A stretch of DNA of 8,924 nt, from assembly GCA_903907475.1 (NCBI GenBank), contig CAIVOB010000134.1, positions 1 through 8,924 on the forward strand. Reading direction: 5' to 3'. The position numbers and the translations under genes were made by a program. The notes beneath the pieces are model-generated. The model saw only the letters and a program-made list of their open reading frames with translations, was not told where the DNA came from and ran no database searches. Numbering within the stretch: the stretch's first letter is position 1; every line of letters starts with the position of its first letter. The DNA is from Candidatus Omnitrophota bacterium. Lineage in GTDB: Bacteria > Omnitrophota > Gorgyraeia > Gygaellales > Profunditerraquicolaceae. This document shows, piece after piece, positions 1 through 5,515 of this stretch.

Positions 1-97
1 GCGGGTGACACGGAGGCGGGTCCCCTGTCGCGCGCAGCCATAAGCGAGCACGACAGGGTGCCGCAGTGGCAGGACCCGCAAATAAAAAATTTTTCTT
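1..97 (+). ncRNA. Structured GC-rich RNA segment, possibly a degenerate or rearranged SRP RNA 3' part
   Basis: The first 80 bases are about 72% G+C. They fold into a branched structure: an 8-bp stem (16-23 with 72-79), a 7-bp stem stacked on it (24-30 with 51-57) and a 4-bp hairpin (59-62 with 68-71). A T-rich run (90-97) follows and could serve as a terminator. The strand from 35 to 79 reads like the 3' half of bacterial SRP (4.5S) RNA, with GCAGCC, a TAAG, GTGCCG and a closing GGCAGGACCC in the usual order. The invariant core that should directly precede GCAGCC (the GGAA tetraloop and flanks) is absent. This is therefore not a canonical SRP RNA. It may be a fragment, a rearranged copy, an assembly artefact or an unrelated structured RNA. 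The fold is seen in the sequence; the SRP identity is a guess. Confidence 0.3.
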
Positions 98-126
98 AAC
101 AGGACCTGCTAATTTGAAAGAATGGG

Positions 127-145
127 GAGATTGAAATAAAATCTC
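127..145 (+). other. Small hairpin in the argC leader
   Basis: A perfect 6-bp inverted repeat, GAGATT (127-132) and AATCTC (140-145), encloses a 7-base A-rich loop. A purine-rich stretch (145-155) that looks like a strong ribosome-binding site follows, but no credible reading frame starts after it. The hairpin's right arm can also pair, with one bulge, with the promoter-proximal T-rich segment at 262-271. Its function is unknown. Confidence 0.35.
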
Positions 146-181
146 GAGGAGGGGGCGGTAAGCGGGATTTTGTTGTCGACG

Positions 182-273
182 AGAATAAACCTTGCCCCGT
201 TACAAATTTTATAGTAATATATTCGAAGTAGAGTAATTTGTAACGGGGCTTGACTCTCGAAGAGTTTTATTCT
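182..273 (+). repeat. Compound inverted repeat upstream of argC (three nested dyads)
   Basis: A perfect 15-bp inverted repeat joins 194-208 (starting GCCCCGTTACAAATT) and 235-249, with a 26-base spacer. An outer perfect 8-bp pair, AGAATAAA (182-189) with TTTATTCT (266-273), encloses it. The same outer pair encloses a 5-bp dyad, ACTCT-CGA-AGAGT (253-265). As RNA this would be a three-way junction. As DNA it surrounds two possible promoters. It could be an operator array, a REP-like intergenic palindrome, or the terminator region of an upstream transcript. It is not a textbook intrinsic terminator, because no U-run directly follows the long stem. The repeats are certain; the role is not. Confidence 0.75.
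192..220 (+). promoter_or_regulatory. Candidate distal sigma70 promoter
   Basis: TTGCCC (192-197) and TAATAT (215-220) are separated by exactly 17 bp. The -35 box overlaps the left arm of the 15-bp inverted repeat and the -10 box lies in its spacer. Initiation would fall near 227, so the transcript would lack the left arm of the dyad. The -35 box is weaker than that of the proximal candidate. It could be a chance match in AT-rich DNA. Confidence 0.3.
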
Positions 274-278
274 ACAAT
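250..278 (+). promoter_or_regulatory. Likely main operon promoter (sigma70-type)
   Basis: TTGACT (250-255) is five of six to the -35 consensus. TACAAT (273-278) is five of six to the -10 consensus. The spacing is the optimal 17 bp. Transcription would start around 284-286, giving a leader of roughly 25 nt with the argC ribosome-binding site inside it. The spacer carries the ACTCTCGAAGAGT dyad, and the long inverted repeat ends one base before the -35 box. Both are well placed for a repressor or activator. No standard ArgR operator is recognisable. Confidence 0.6.
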
Positions 279-294
279 AATTATCAAATTATCA
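279..294 (+). repeat. Perfect 8-bp tandem duplication in the argC 5' untranslated region
   Basis: AATTATCA occurs twice head to tail (279-286 and 287-294). It lies between the proximal -10 box and the argC ribosome-binding site and covers the predicted transcription start. It may be a simple slippage duplication. Confidence 0.7.
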
Positions 295-301
295 GAAGGA
301 G
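294..301 (+). promoter_or_regulatory. argC ribosome-binding site
   Basis: AGAAGGAG ends seven bases before the ATG at 309 and only four bases before the in-frame GTG at 306. The spacing favours ATG 309. An ATG at 302 is out of frame and abuts the site. Confidence 0.75.
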
Positions 302-308
302 ATGAGTG

Positions 309-1334
309 ATGCAGATTCAAGTTGGAATTATTGGAGCCACCGGCCACACCGGCGAGGTATTGATCGAATTATTGCTCAAACATCCGCATGTCCGGATTAC
401 CCATCTTTTTAATACCGCTAAAAAGGCGCAAGTTATTTCTGATGTTTTTCCTCAATTTAAGAAGCGGCTGGATTTAGTTTGCACGAAGCCGGATTGGGTA
501 AAAATAAAAAAAGACTGCGATTTAGTTTTTTTAGCGCTTCCGCATACGGTTTCAATGAAATTTGTGCCGAAGCTTTTGAGTTTGGGTAAAAGAGTGATTG
601 ATCTGAGCGCAGATTACCGGATCAAGAATCTAATTTTATATGAAAAATTTTATAAACATAAGCATGAAGATAAAATAAATCTTAAAAACGCTGTTTATGG
701 CCTACCGGAACTTAATCGGGCTAGTATTAAATCCGCTAAACTTTTGGCCAATCCCGGTTGTTATCCGACGTCGATAATTTTGGCCTTAGCTCCGTTATTA
801 ACGAATAATCTAATTGATCCGGCCTCGATTATTGTTGACGCTAAATCCGGGGTAAGTGGAGCGGGCAAAAAGATGGAAAAGGAGTTTCTTTTCTCCGAAA
901 TTGACGGTGATTTTCGGGCTTATAAAGTGGGAGTGCATCAGCATACTCCGGAAATAAATCAAGTGCTTTCGACTTTAGCGGGAAGAAGTATTAATATTAC
1001 TTTTGTTCCGCATCTACTGCCGATTGAGCGGGGGATTCTGTCTACGATTTATCTCAAGAAGAATCCGCAAGCGAAATTTAAAAGCATGAATCTTGAGGCA
1101 TTATTTAAGAAATTTTACACGCGCGAACCTTTTATTAGGATTAAACCTCAAGGGGCGTTCCCGAGGATTAAGGATGTCGTGAAAACTAATTTTTGTGATA
1201 TCGGTGTCGGAGATTTTGGGCAAACGATTATTGTTATTTCAGTGATCGATAATTTATTAAAAGGCGCATCGGCTCAGGCAATTCAAAACATGAACATTAT
1301 GTATGGTTTTTCGGAAACCGCGGGTTTATTATAA
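309..1334 (+). CDS. argC: N-acetyl-gamma-glutamyl-phosphate reductase
   Basis: This enzyme catalyses the NADPH-dependent reduction of N-acetylglutamyl 5-phosphate to the semialdehyde, the third step of arginine synthesis, in the cytosol. The protein is 341 residues, the usual length. It opens with the nucleotide-binding GATGHTG loop (9-15). The catalytic cysteine lies in NPGCYPTS (Cys151), followed by KSGVSGAGK (179-187). The active-site histidine block is VHQHTPEI (209-216). PHLLPIERG (234-242) and the C-terminal MYGFSETAGL (331-340) are also family hallmarks. ATG 309 is chosen over GTG 306 because of the AGAAGGAG spacing, and because the protein then begins directly at the Rossmann strand. 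It is the first gene of the operon, and argJ starts eight bases after its stop. No sign of damage. Confidence 0.96.
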   Translation: MQIQVGIIGATGHTGEVLIELLLKHPHVRITHLFNTAKKAQVISDVFPQFKKRLDLVCTKPDWVKIKKDCDLVFLALPHTVSMKFVPKLLSLGKRVIDLSADYRIKNLILYEKFYKHKHEDKINLKNAVYGLPELNRASIKSAKLLANPGCYPTSIILALAPLLTNNLIDPASIIVDAKSGVSGAGKKMEKEFLFSEIDGDFRAYKVGVHQHTPEINQVLSTLAGRSINITFVPHLLPIERGILSTIYLKKNPQAKFKSMNLEALFKKFYTREPFIRIKPQGAFPRIKDVVKTNFCDIGVGDFGQTIIVISVIDNLLKGASAQAIQNMNIMYGFSETAGLL

Positions 1335-1342
1335 GGAAAAAA

Positions 1343-2479
1343 GTGAAGAAAGTTTTTAAAGCAAATTTACCTTTAGGATTTAAAGCCAGCGCTGTGGCTT
1401 GCGGATTAAAGAAGTCCGGTAAATTAGATTTGGCTTTGCTTTATTCTGAGCTCCCGGCTCTGGCGAGCGCGCAGTTTACAACCAATAGCATTATTGCCGC
1501 GCCTTTAATTATTTCTAAAAAACATTTACGCACCGCGAAAAGATTTCAGGCGATATTAGTTAATAGCGGTAATGCCAATTGTTTTACCGGTAAAACTGGA
1601 CTTTCTGATGCTCAGGCAACGGTGGAGTTTACTGCTCGGGAATTGGGATTAAAGAAGAACAGCGTTTTAATTAATTCTACGGGAATTATCGGGCGCAGAT
1701 TGAATATTTCTAAAATTAAGCTGGCAATGCCGAAATTAGTCCGCGGATTAACCGTTGAGGGAATTAATGCGGCAAAAAATGCTATTTTGACCACGGATAC
1801 TTTTAGTAAAGAGGTAACCATTGATTTGCAAATTGGTAAGTGTCCGGTAAAGATTTGCGCGATTGCTAAGGGGGCGGGAATGGTTGCTCCGCATATGGCG
1901 ACGATGCTTTGTTTTATTCTGACTGATGCCAGAATTGGGCAAAATGTTTTAGACAAGGCTTTAAAAAGTGCGGTGGCCGATTCTTTTAATTGTATTACTG
2001 TTGATGGCTGTATGAGCACTAATGATACAGTAATGATGCTTGCTAATGGGGCATCCGGCAATAAAATGATTCTTAAGGGTAAAGATTTGCAAAATTTCTC
2101 TACTGCTTTAAATACTGTTTGTTTGGATTTAGCAAAGATGGTAGTTTGCGATGCGGAAGGCGCGACAAAATTTATTCAAATTGATGTTACTCAAGCCAGG
2201 AATGACGCGGAGGCTAAAGGGGTGGCTTTAGAAATTGCTAACTCTTTACTTTTTAAGACGGCGGTTTTTGGAGAGAATCCGAATTTTGGCCGGGTCGCTT
2301 CGGCAGTGGGTGCCAGTGGTTTTAAAATTAAGGAAACGCAATTACAAATTAAACTTGGTTCATTAAAGGGGAAAACGGTGAAGTTGAGCGTCAAACTTTT
2401 AAGGGGCCAAGGTAAGGCCAGGGTCTTTACTTCCGATCTTACTCCGGAGTATATTAAGATTAACGCAGAGTATAATTAG
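1343..2479 (+). CDS. argJ: Glutamate N-acetyltransferase (ornithine acetyltransferase)
   Basis: ArgJ transfers the acetyl group from N2-acetylornithine to glutamate, releasing ornithine and regenerating N-acetylglutamate. Some members also acetylate glutamate from acetyl-CoA. The 378-residue proenzyme has the self-cleavage site in KGAGMVAPHMATML (176-189). The family precedent is a cut between Ala186 and Thr187, giving alpha and beta chains with Thr187 as nucleophile. STG (112-114) fits the oxyanion-hole motif. DGCMSTNDT (221-229), DAEGATKF (270-277) and NPNFGR (312-317) are conserved beta-chain blocks, and YIKINAEYN is the usual C-terminus. The start is GTG, preceded by AAGGA (1333-1337); the next in-frame methionine is far inside the protein. 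Sequence alone cannot say whether it is mono- or bifunctional. The absence of argA from the cluster leaves bifunctionality open. Confidence 0.95.
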   Translation: MKKVFKANLPLGFKASAVACGLKKSGKLDLALLYSELPALASAQFTTNSIIAAPLIISKKHLRTAKRFQAILVNSGNANCFTGKTGLSDAQATVEFTARELGLKKNSVLINSTGIIGRRLNISKIKLAMPKLVRGLTVEGINAAKNAILTTDTFSKEVTIDLQIGKCPVKICAIAKGAGMVAPHMATMLCFILTDARIGQNVLDKALKSAVADSFNCITVDGCMSTNDTVMMLANGASGNKMILKGKDLQNFSTALNTVCLDLAKMVVCDAEGATKFIQIDVTQARNDAEAKGVALEIANSLLFKTAVFGENPNFGRVASAVGASGFKIKETQLQIKLGSLKGKTVKLSVKLLRGQGKARVFTSDLTPEYIKINAEYN

Positions 2480-2485
2480 AATCTC

Positions 2486-2517
2486 ATCCGTGAAATTTTT
2501 AAATAAAACGCGCGGAT
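2486..2517 (+). other. Hairpin in the argJ-argB gap
   Basis: ATCCGTG (2486-2492) can pair with CGCGGAT (2511-2517) over 7 bp with one G-U pair, leaving an 18-base AT-rich loop. It sits in the longest gap of the operon (63 nt). No T-run follows, so it is not a convincing terminator. It could be an RNA-processing or stability element, or chance. Confidence 0.3.
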
Positions 2518-2542
2518 AAATTTAAAGAATAGGAATAATAAA

Positions 2543-3397
2543 ATGGAAGATGCGATTAGGAAAGCGGATGTTTTAATTGAAGCGCTACCGTATATTAAAC
2601 GTTTTCATAAGAAAGTTATTGTCATCAAATATGGCGGTAGTATTCTCGGCGATGAAAAGATTCGGCAGGGAGTTTTAGAGGATATTGTTTTTTTAAATTT
2701 TATGGGTTTGCGCCCGATTTTAGTGCATGGCGGTGGGCCGAACATTAGCGAACGCATGCGCGCCTCGGGTAAAAAGACGGAGTTTGTCGAGGGGATGCGG
2801 GTTACGGATGAAGAAACTTTAAAGTTGGTCGAGGAAGAGCTTTTAGTTTTAAATGAGTTAATTGTTAAAGAAATTAATGAGCTGGGAGCCAAGGCGATTG
2901 GTTTAAATGGTAAAATTGATGAATTAGTCTGTGTGGAAAAAAAGAAAACGGAGGTGGATTTAGGTTTGGTGGGGCAGATTAAATCGATTAATACCGAGCT
3001 TTTAGATAATGAACTTAAGCGCGATAAGATTGTTGTGGTTTTGCCGATGGGAAAAGGAAAAGACCGTAAAACTTATAATGTTAATGCTGATGAAACTGCC
3101 GCGAGTATTGCCGCGAGTATGCAGGCGGAAAAGTTTGTGCTGCTTACTAATGTCAAAGGTATTTTGCGTCATGCTGAAGATGCGCATTCTTTTATTTCGA
3201 CTTTGACGGTAAATGAAGCGAATGGATTAATGGAAAATAAAATTATTCAAGAGGGGATGATTCCTAAGGTTAATGCTTGTATCCAGGCTCTCTTGGGAGG
3301 GGTTAAGAAAACTCATATTATTGATGCGCGTACACCGCATGGCTTGTTATTAGAAATTTTTACGGATCAGGGGATTGGGACGGAAATTATTAAATAA
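2543..3397 (+). CDS. argB: Acetylglutamate kinase, probably arginine-inhibited type
   Basis: ArgB phosphorylates the gamma-carboxylate of N-acetylglutamate with ATP. The protein is 284 residues. It belongs to the amino-acid kinase fold: KYGGS (29-33, phosphate-binding Lys29), VHGGGPN (61-67, second glycine loop), NVNADETA (179-186, with the catalytic Asp183) and EGMIPKV (237-243, with transition-state Lys242). The C-terminal HIIDARTPHGLLLEIFTD (258-275) is typical. It carries an N-terminal helix (about 3-20, ADVLIEALPYIKRF) ahead of the kinase core. In characterised hexameric enzymes this helix interlaces dimers and accompanies feedback inhibition by arginine. That fits an acetyl-recycling pathway, where the kinase is the usual control point. 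The start ATG follows AGGA by eight bases, and the stop abuts the argD start. Confidence 0.95.
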   Translation: MEDAIRKADVLIEALPYIKRFHKKVIVIKYGGSILGDEKIRQGVLEDIVFLNFMGLRPILVHGGGPNISERMRASGKKTEFVEGMRVTDEETLKLVEEELLVLNELIVKEINELGAKAIGLNGKIDELVCVEKKKTEVDLGLVGQIKSINTELLDNELKRDKIVVVLPMGKGKDRKTYNVNADETAASIAASMQAEKFVLLTNVKGILRHAEDAHSFISTLTVNEANGLMENKIIQEGMIPKVNACIQALLGGVKKTHIIDARTPHGLLLEIFTDQGIGTEIIK

Positions 3398-4585
3398 ATG
3401 AAGATTGACGAAATTTTTAACGTTTATCAGGAAAATATTATGCCCACCTATAACAAGGTGCCGTTAATCTTTGTTAAGGGCAAAGGGTCGAAGCTTTGGG
3501 ATATTCGCGGAAAATTATATTTAGATTTTTTCCCGGGTTGGGGCGCAGGAAATGTGGGGCATTGTCATCCCAAAGTAATGCAGGGAGTGCGGGATCAGAT
3601 CGGTAAATTAATATTTGTTCCGAATAATTATTATCATCCTTTTCAGGCGAAATTAGCTAAGGAGTTAATTTATCAGAGTTTTCCCGGAAAGGTGTTTTTC
3701 TGTAATTCCGGAGCGGAAGCCAATGAAGCGGCGATTAAGTTAGCGCGTAAATTTGGTGCGCTTACTAATAGATTCGAGATTATTACTTTTACTAATGCTT
3801 TTCATGGCCGGACGCTGGCGACCTTGGCGGCTACAGGGCAAAAGAAATATCAACAGGGTTTTGAGCCGCTCCCGGAAGGTTTTTGTCAGGTTAAGTTCAA
3901 TGATTTAGCTGCCGTTAAAGCGGCAATTAATTCTAAAACCGTGGGGATTATGCTTGAGCTTATCCAGGGTGAGGGGGGAATTAATGTTGCGGACAAGGAT
4001 TTCGTATTAGCTTTGAGAAAAATTTGCGATGAAAAAAAATTGCTTTTAATGATTGATGAGGTGCAAACGGGAATTGGGCGCACCGGAAAAATGTTCGCTT
4101 ACCAGCATTATGGGGTAATTCCTGATTTAATTACTTTGGCTAAATCTTTGGGCGGGGGACTACCGATTGGAACTTTAATTGTGAAAAAAGAATTAGGAGA
4201 CACGCTATCTTTTGGAATGCATGCTTCGACTTTTGGCGGAGGCGTGGTGATTTGTCGCGCTGCTTTGGGTGTTTTTAAAGCCATAGAACAAGAGAAATTG
4301 TTAAAGAATTCTCAGAAGATGGGTGAATATATTTTGGCTAAATTACAATTATGGAGTAAAACCTTTCCGATCATTAAAGAGATTCGAGGTTTAGGTTTAA
4401 TGTTAGGTATCGAGTTGTCAATTGCCGGCAAACCGATCGTGGAGAAATGTTTGGCAAGAGGACTGTTAATTAATTGTACGCATGAAAATGTTTTACGGCT
4501 AATGCCGGCTTTAAATATTTCTAAGAATGAGATTGATAAAGCTTTAAGTATTTTAGAGCAAGTTTTAAAGGAGTGTGGTGTATGA
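3398..4585 (+). CDS. argD: Acetylornithine aminotransferase (PLP enzyme)
   Basis: ArgD converts N-acetylglutamate semialdehyde plus glutamate to N-acetylornithine and 2-oxoglutarate. It belongs to the class III, fold-type I aminotransferases and is 395 residues long. Visible motifs are FFCNSGAEANEAAIKLAR (100-117, phosphate-cup region), AFHGRT (134-139), MIDEVQTGIGRTG (218-230, cofactor Asp220) and LAKSLGGGLPIG (247-258), with Lys249 as the Schiff-base lysine. STFGGG (277-282) follows. The ATG directly abuts the argB stop with no gap and only a poor ribosome-binding site, so translation is probably coupled to argB. An internal ATG at 3440 has a better CAGGA at seven bases. However, the residues before it (EIFNVYQENIMPTY) match the conserved family N-terminus, so 3398 is preferred. 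Some ArgD enzymes also act in lysine synthesis as succinyl-DAP aminotransferase; this cannot be judged here. Confidence 0.94.
   Translation: MKIDEIFNVYQENIMPTYNKVPLIFVKGKGSKLWDIRGKLYLDFFPGWGAGNVGHCHPKVMQGVRDQIGKLIFVPNNYYHPFQAKLAKELIYQSFPGKVFFCNSGAEANEAAIKLARKFGALTNRFEIITFTNAFHGRTLATLAATGQKKYQQGFEPLPEGFCQVKFNDLAAVKAAINSKTVGIMLELIQGEGGINVADKDFVLALRKICDEKKLLLMIDEVQTGIGRTGKMFAYQHYGVIPDLITLAKSLGGGLPIGTLIVKKELGDTLSFGMHASTFGGGVVICRAALGVFKAIEQEKLLKNSQKMGEYILAKLQLWSKTFPIIKEIRGLGLMLGIELSIAGKPIVEKCLARGLLINCTHENVLRLMPALNISKNEIDKALSILEQVLKECGV
4567..4573 (+). promoter_or_regulatory. argF ribosome-binding site inside the argD end
   Basis: AAAGGAG ends eight bases before ATG 4582, which overlaps the argD stop as ATGA. 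An in-frame GTG at 4573 is part of this site itself and can be dismissed as the start. The arrangement is classic translational coupling. Confidence 0.8.
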
Positions 4586-5499
4586 AAAATGACCTGCTTT
4601 CGGTTAAGGATTTAACTTTAGAAGAGATTAATATTATTTTCAAATTAACCGGCGCTTTAAAGAAAAATAAAAAGAAGTTTAACCGAGTTTTATCTGGTAA
4701 AACGCTGGTGATGATTTTCCAAAAACCTTCTAATAGAACGCGCGTGTCGTTTGAGGTGGGAATGTATCAATTAGGAGGAAACGCTCTTTATTTGGCTCCA
4801 CAGGAGATTAATTTGGGTGTCAGGGAAAGCATCCGGGATGTGGCAAAAACTCTTTCTCGTTATTGTGACGGGATAGTTTTACGGACCTTTGAGCATAAAA
4901 ATTGTTTAGAGATGGCTCAGGCGGCCACAGTTCCGGTAATTAATGGCCTTTCGGATTTTTCGCATCCTTGCCAGGCTTTGGCGGATTTATTCACGATTAA
5001 AGAAAAATTTGGGACTTTTAAAAATATTACTCTGGCTTATGTTGGCGATGGAAACAATGTTTGTAATTCTTTAATTTTTGCTGCGGCTAAAACCGGTTTG
5101 AACTTGTCTGTTGCTACGCCTAGCGGTTATGCTCCGGATAATGTTGTCGTTAAGGAAGCTTTAGTTGTGGCTAAAACTTCCGGAAGTAAAATAAGAATTA
5201 GTGAAAATCCGCTTGAGGCAGTTAAAGATGCGCAGGTTGTTTATACGGATGTTTGGGCGAGCATGGGCCAGGAGGAAGAGATTAATAAACGTAAGATTAT
5301 TTTTAAAGATTTTCAAATTAATGCCAAGCTTTTAGCTAATGCTGCTCCGGGAGTTTTAGTGATGCATTGTTTGCCGGCGCATCGGGGAGAAGAGATTGCT
5401 AGCGATATTATGGATAGTGCGCGTTCTATTGTTTTTGATCAGGCGGAAAATCGGATGCATGTGCAAAAAGCGATTTTAATTAAGCTGCTTAAAAGTTGA
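4582..5499 (+). CDS. argF: Ornithine carbamoyltransferase, anabolic
   Basis: ArgF joins carbamoyl phosphate to ornithine to give citrulline. With the start at 4582 the protein is 305 residues, the standard length for an anabolic enzyme working as a trimer. The carbamoyl-phosphate loop reads KPSNRTRVSFE (48-58); most relatives have Thr where this protein has Asn51. RTFEH (101-105) and HPCQALADL (128-136) complete that site. DVWASMG (223-229) is the ornithine-binding signature, and HCLPAHRGEE (262-271) carries the active-site cysteine (Cys263). The SNRTR, DxxxSMG and HCLP set excludes aspartate carbamoyltransferase and the acetylornithine or succinylornithine carbamoyltransferases as first choices. 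The gene overlaps argD by four bases, and 16 bases separate it from argG. The carbamoyl-phosphate source (carAB) is not in this window. Confidence 0.95.
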   Translation: MKNDLLSVKDLTLEEINIIFKLTGALKKNKKKFNRVLSGKTLVMIFQKPSNRTRVSFEVGMYQLGGNALYLAPQEINLGVRESIRDVAKTLSRYCDGIVLRTFEHKNCLEMAQAATVPVINGLSDFSHPCQALADLFTIKEKFGTFKNITLAYVGDGNNVCNSLIFAAAKTGLNLSVATPSGYAPDNVVVKEALVVAKTSGSKIRISENPLEAVKDAQVVYTDVWASMGQEEEINKRKIIFKDFQINAKLLANAAPGVLVMHCLPAHRGEEIASDIMDSARSIVFDQAENRMHVQKAILIKLLKS

Positions 5500-5515
5500 G
5501 CTGAAGGAGTTTTAA

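Noticed and set aside
51..79. T-box antiterminator motif
   Set aside because: AGGGTGCCGC resembles the start of the T-box AGGGTGGNACCGCG but lacks the GGNACC part. No specifier stem or terminator follows before argC.
50..79. Cobalamin-riboswitch-like GCCACTG on the minus strand
   Set aside because: Only the seven-base box matches. The other conserved blocks (GGGAA, GGTGAAA, the B12 box proper) are absent on either side.
1..80. tRNA gene
   Set aside because: The branched fold superficially resembles a cloverleaf, but there is no TTCRA T-loop, no anticodon arm of correct size and no CCA-type end.
122..214. Leader peptide for attenuation (ATG 122 or TTG 170)
   Set aside because: ATG 122 gives only five codons. 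TTG 170 gives 14 codons with a single arginine and a poorly spaced Shine-Dalgarno. Neither resembles an arginine-rich leader.
211..228. ArgR operator (ARG box)
   Set aside because: TAAT-AT-ATTC has the ATTC half but the wrong spacing and no TGAAT partner. No second box lies nearby.
194..273. Intrinsic terminator formed by the 15-bp dyad
   Set aside because: The loop is 26 bases and no T-run directly follows the stem. Only the weak 5-bp dyad at 253-265 is followed by T-rich sequence.
302..308. ATG at 302 and GTG at 306 as argC starts
   Set aside because: ATG 302 is out of frame with argC. GTG 306 is in frame but only four bases from the ribosome-binding site, while ATG 309 is at the better spacing.
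1612..2394. Open frames on the minus strand opposite argJ (up to 149 codons)
   Set aside because: They lie wholly inside argJ, show no recognisable motif and have no ribosome-binding context. The plus-strand gene is unambiguous. The same applies to the minus-strand frames in argB, argD, argH and lysA and to the short plus frame at 3009-3206.
4573..4581. Upstream GTG start for argF
   Set aside because: The GTG is part of the AAAGGAG ribosome-binding site. ATG 4582 has ideal spacing and the ATGA coupling overlap.
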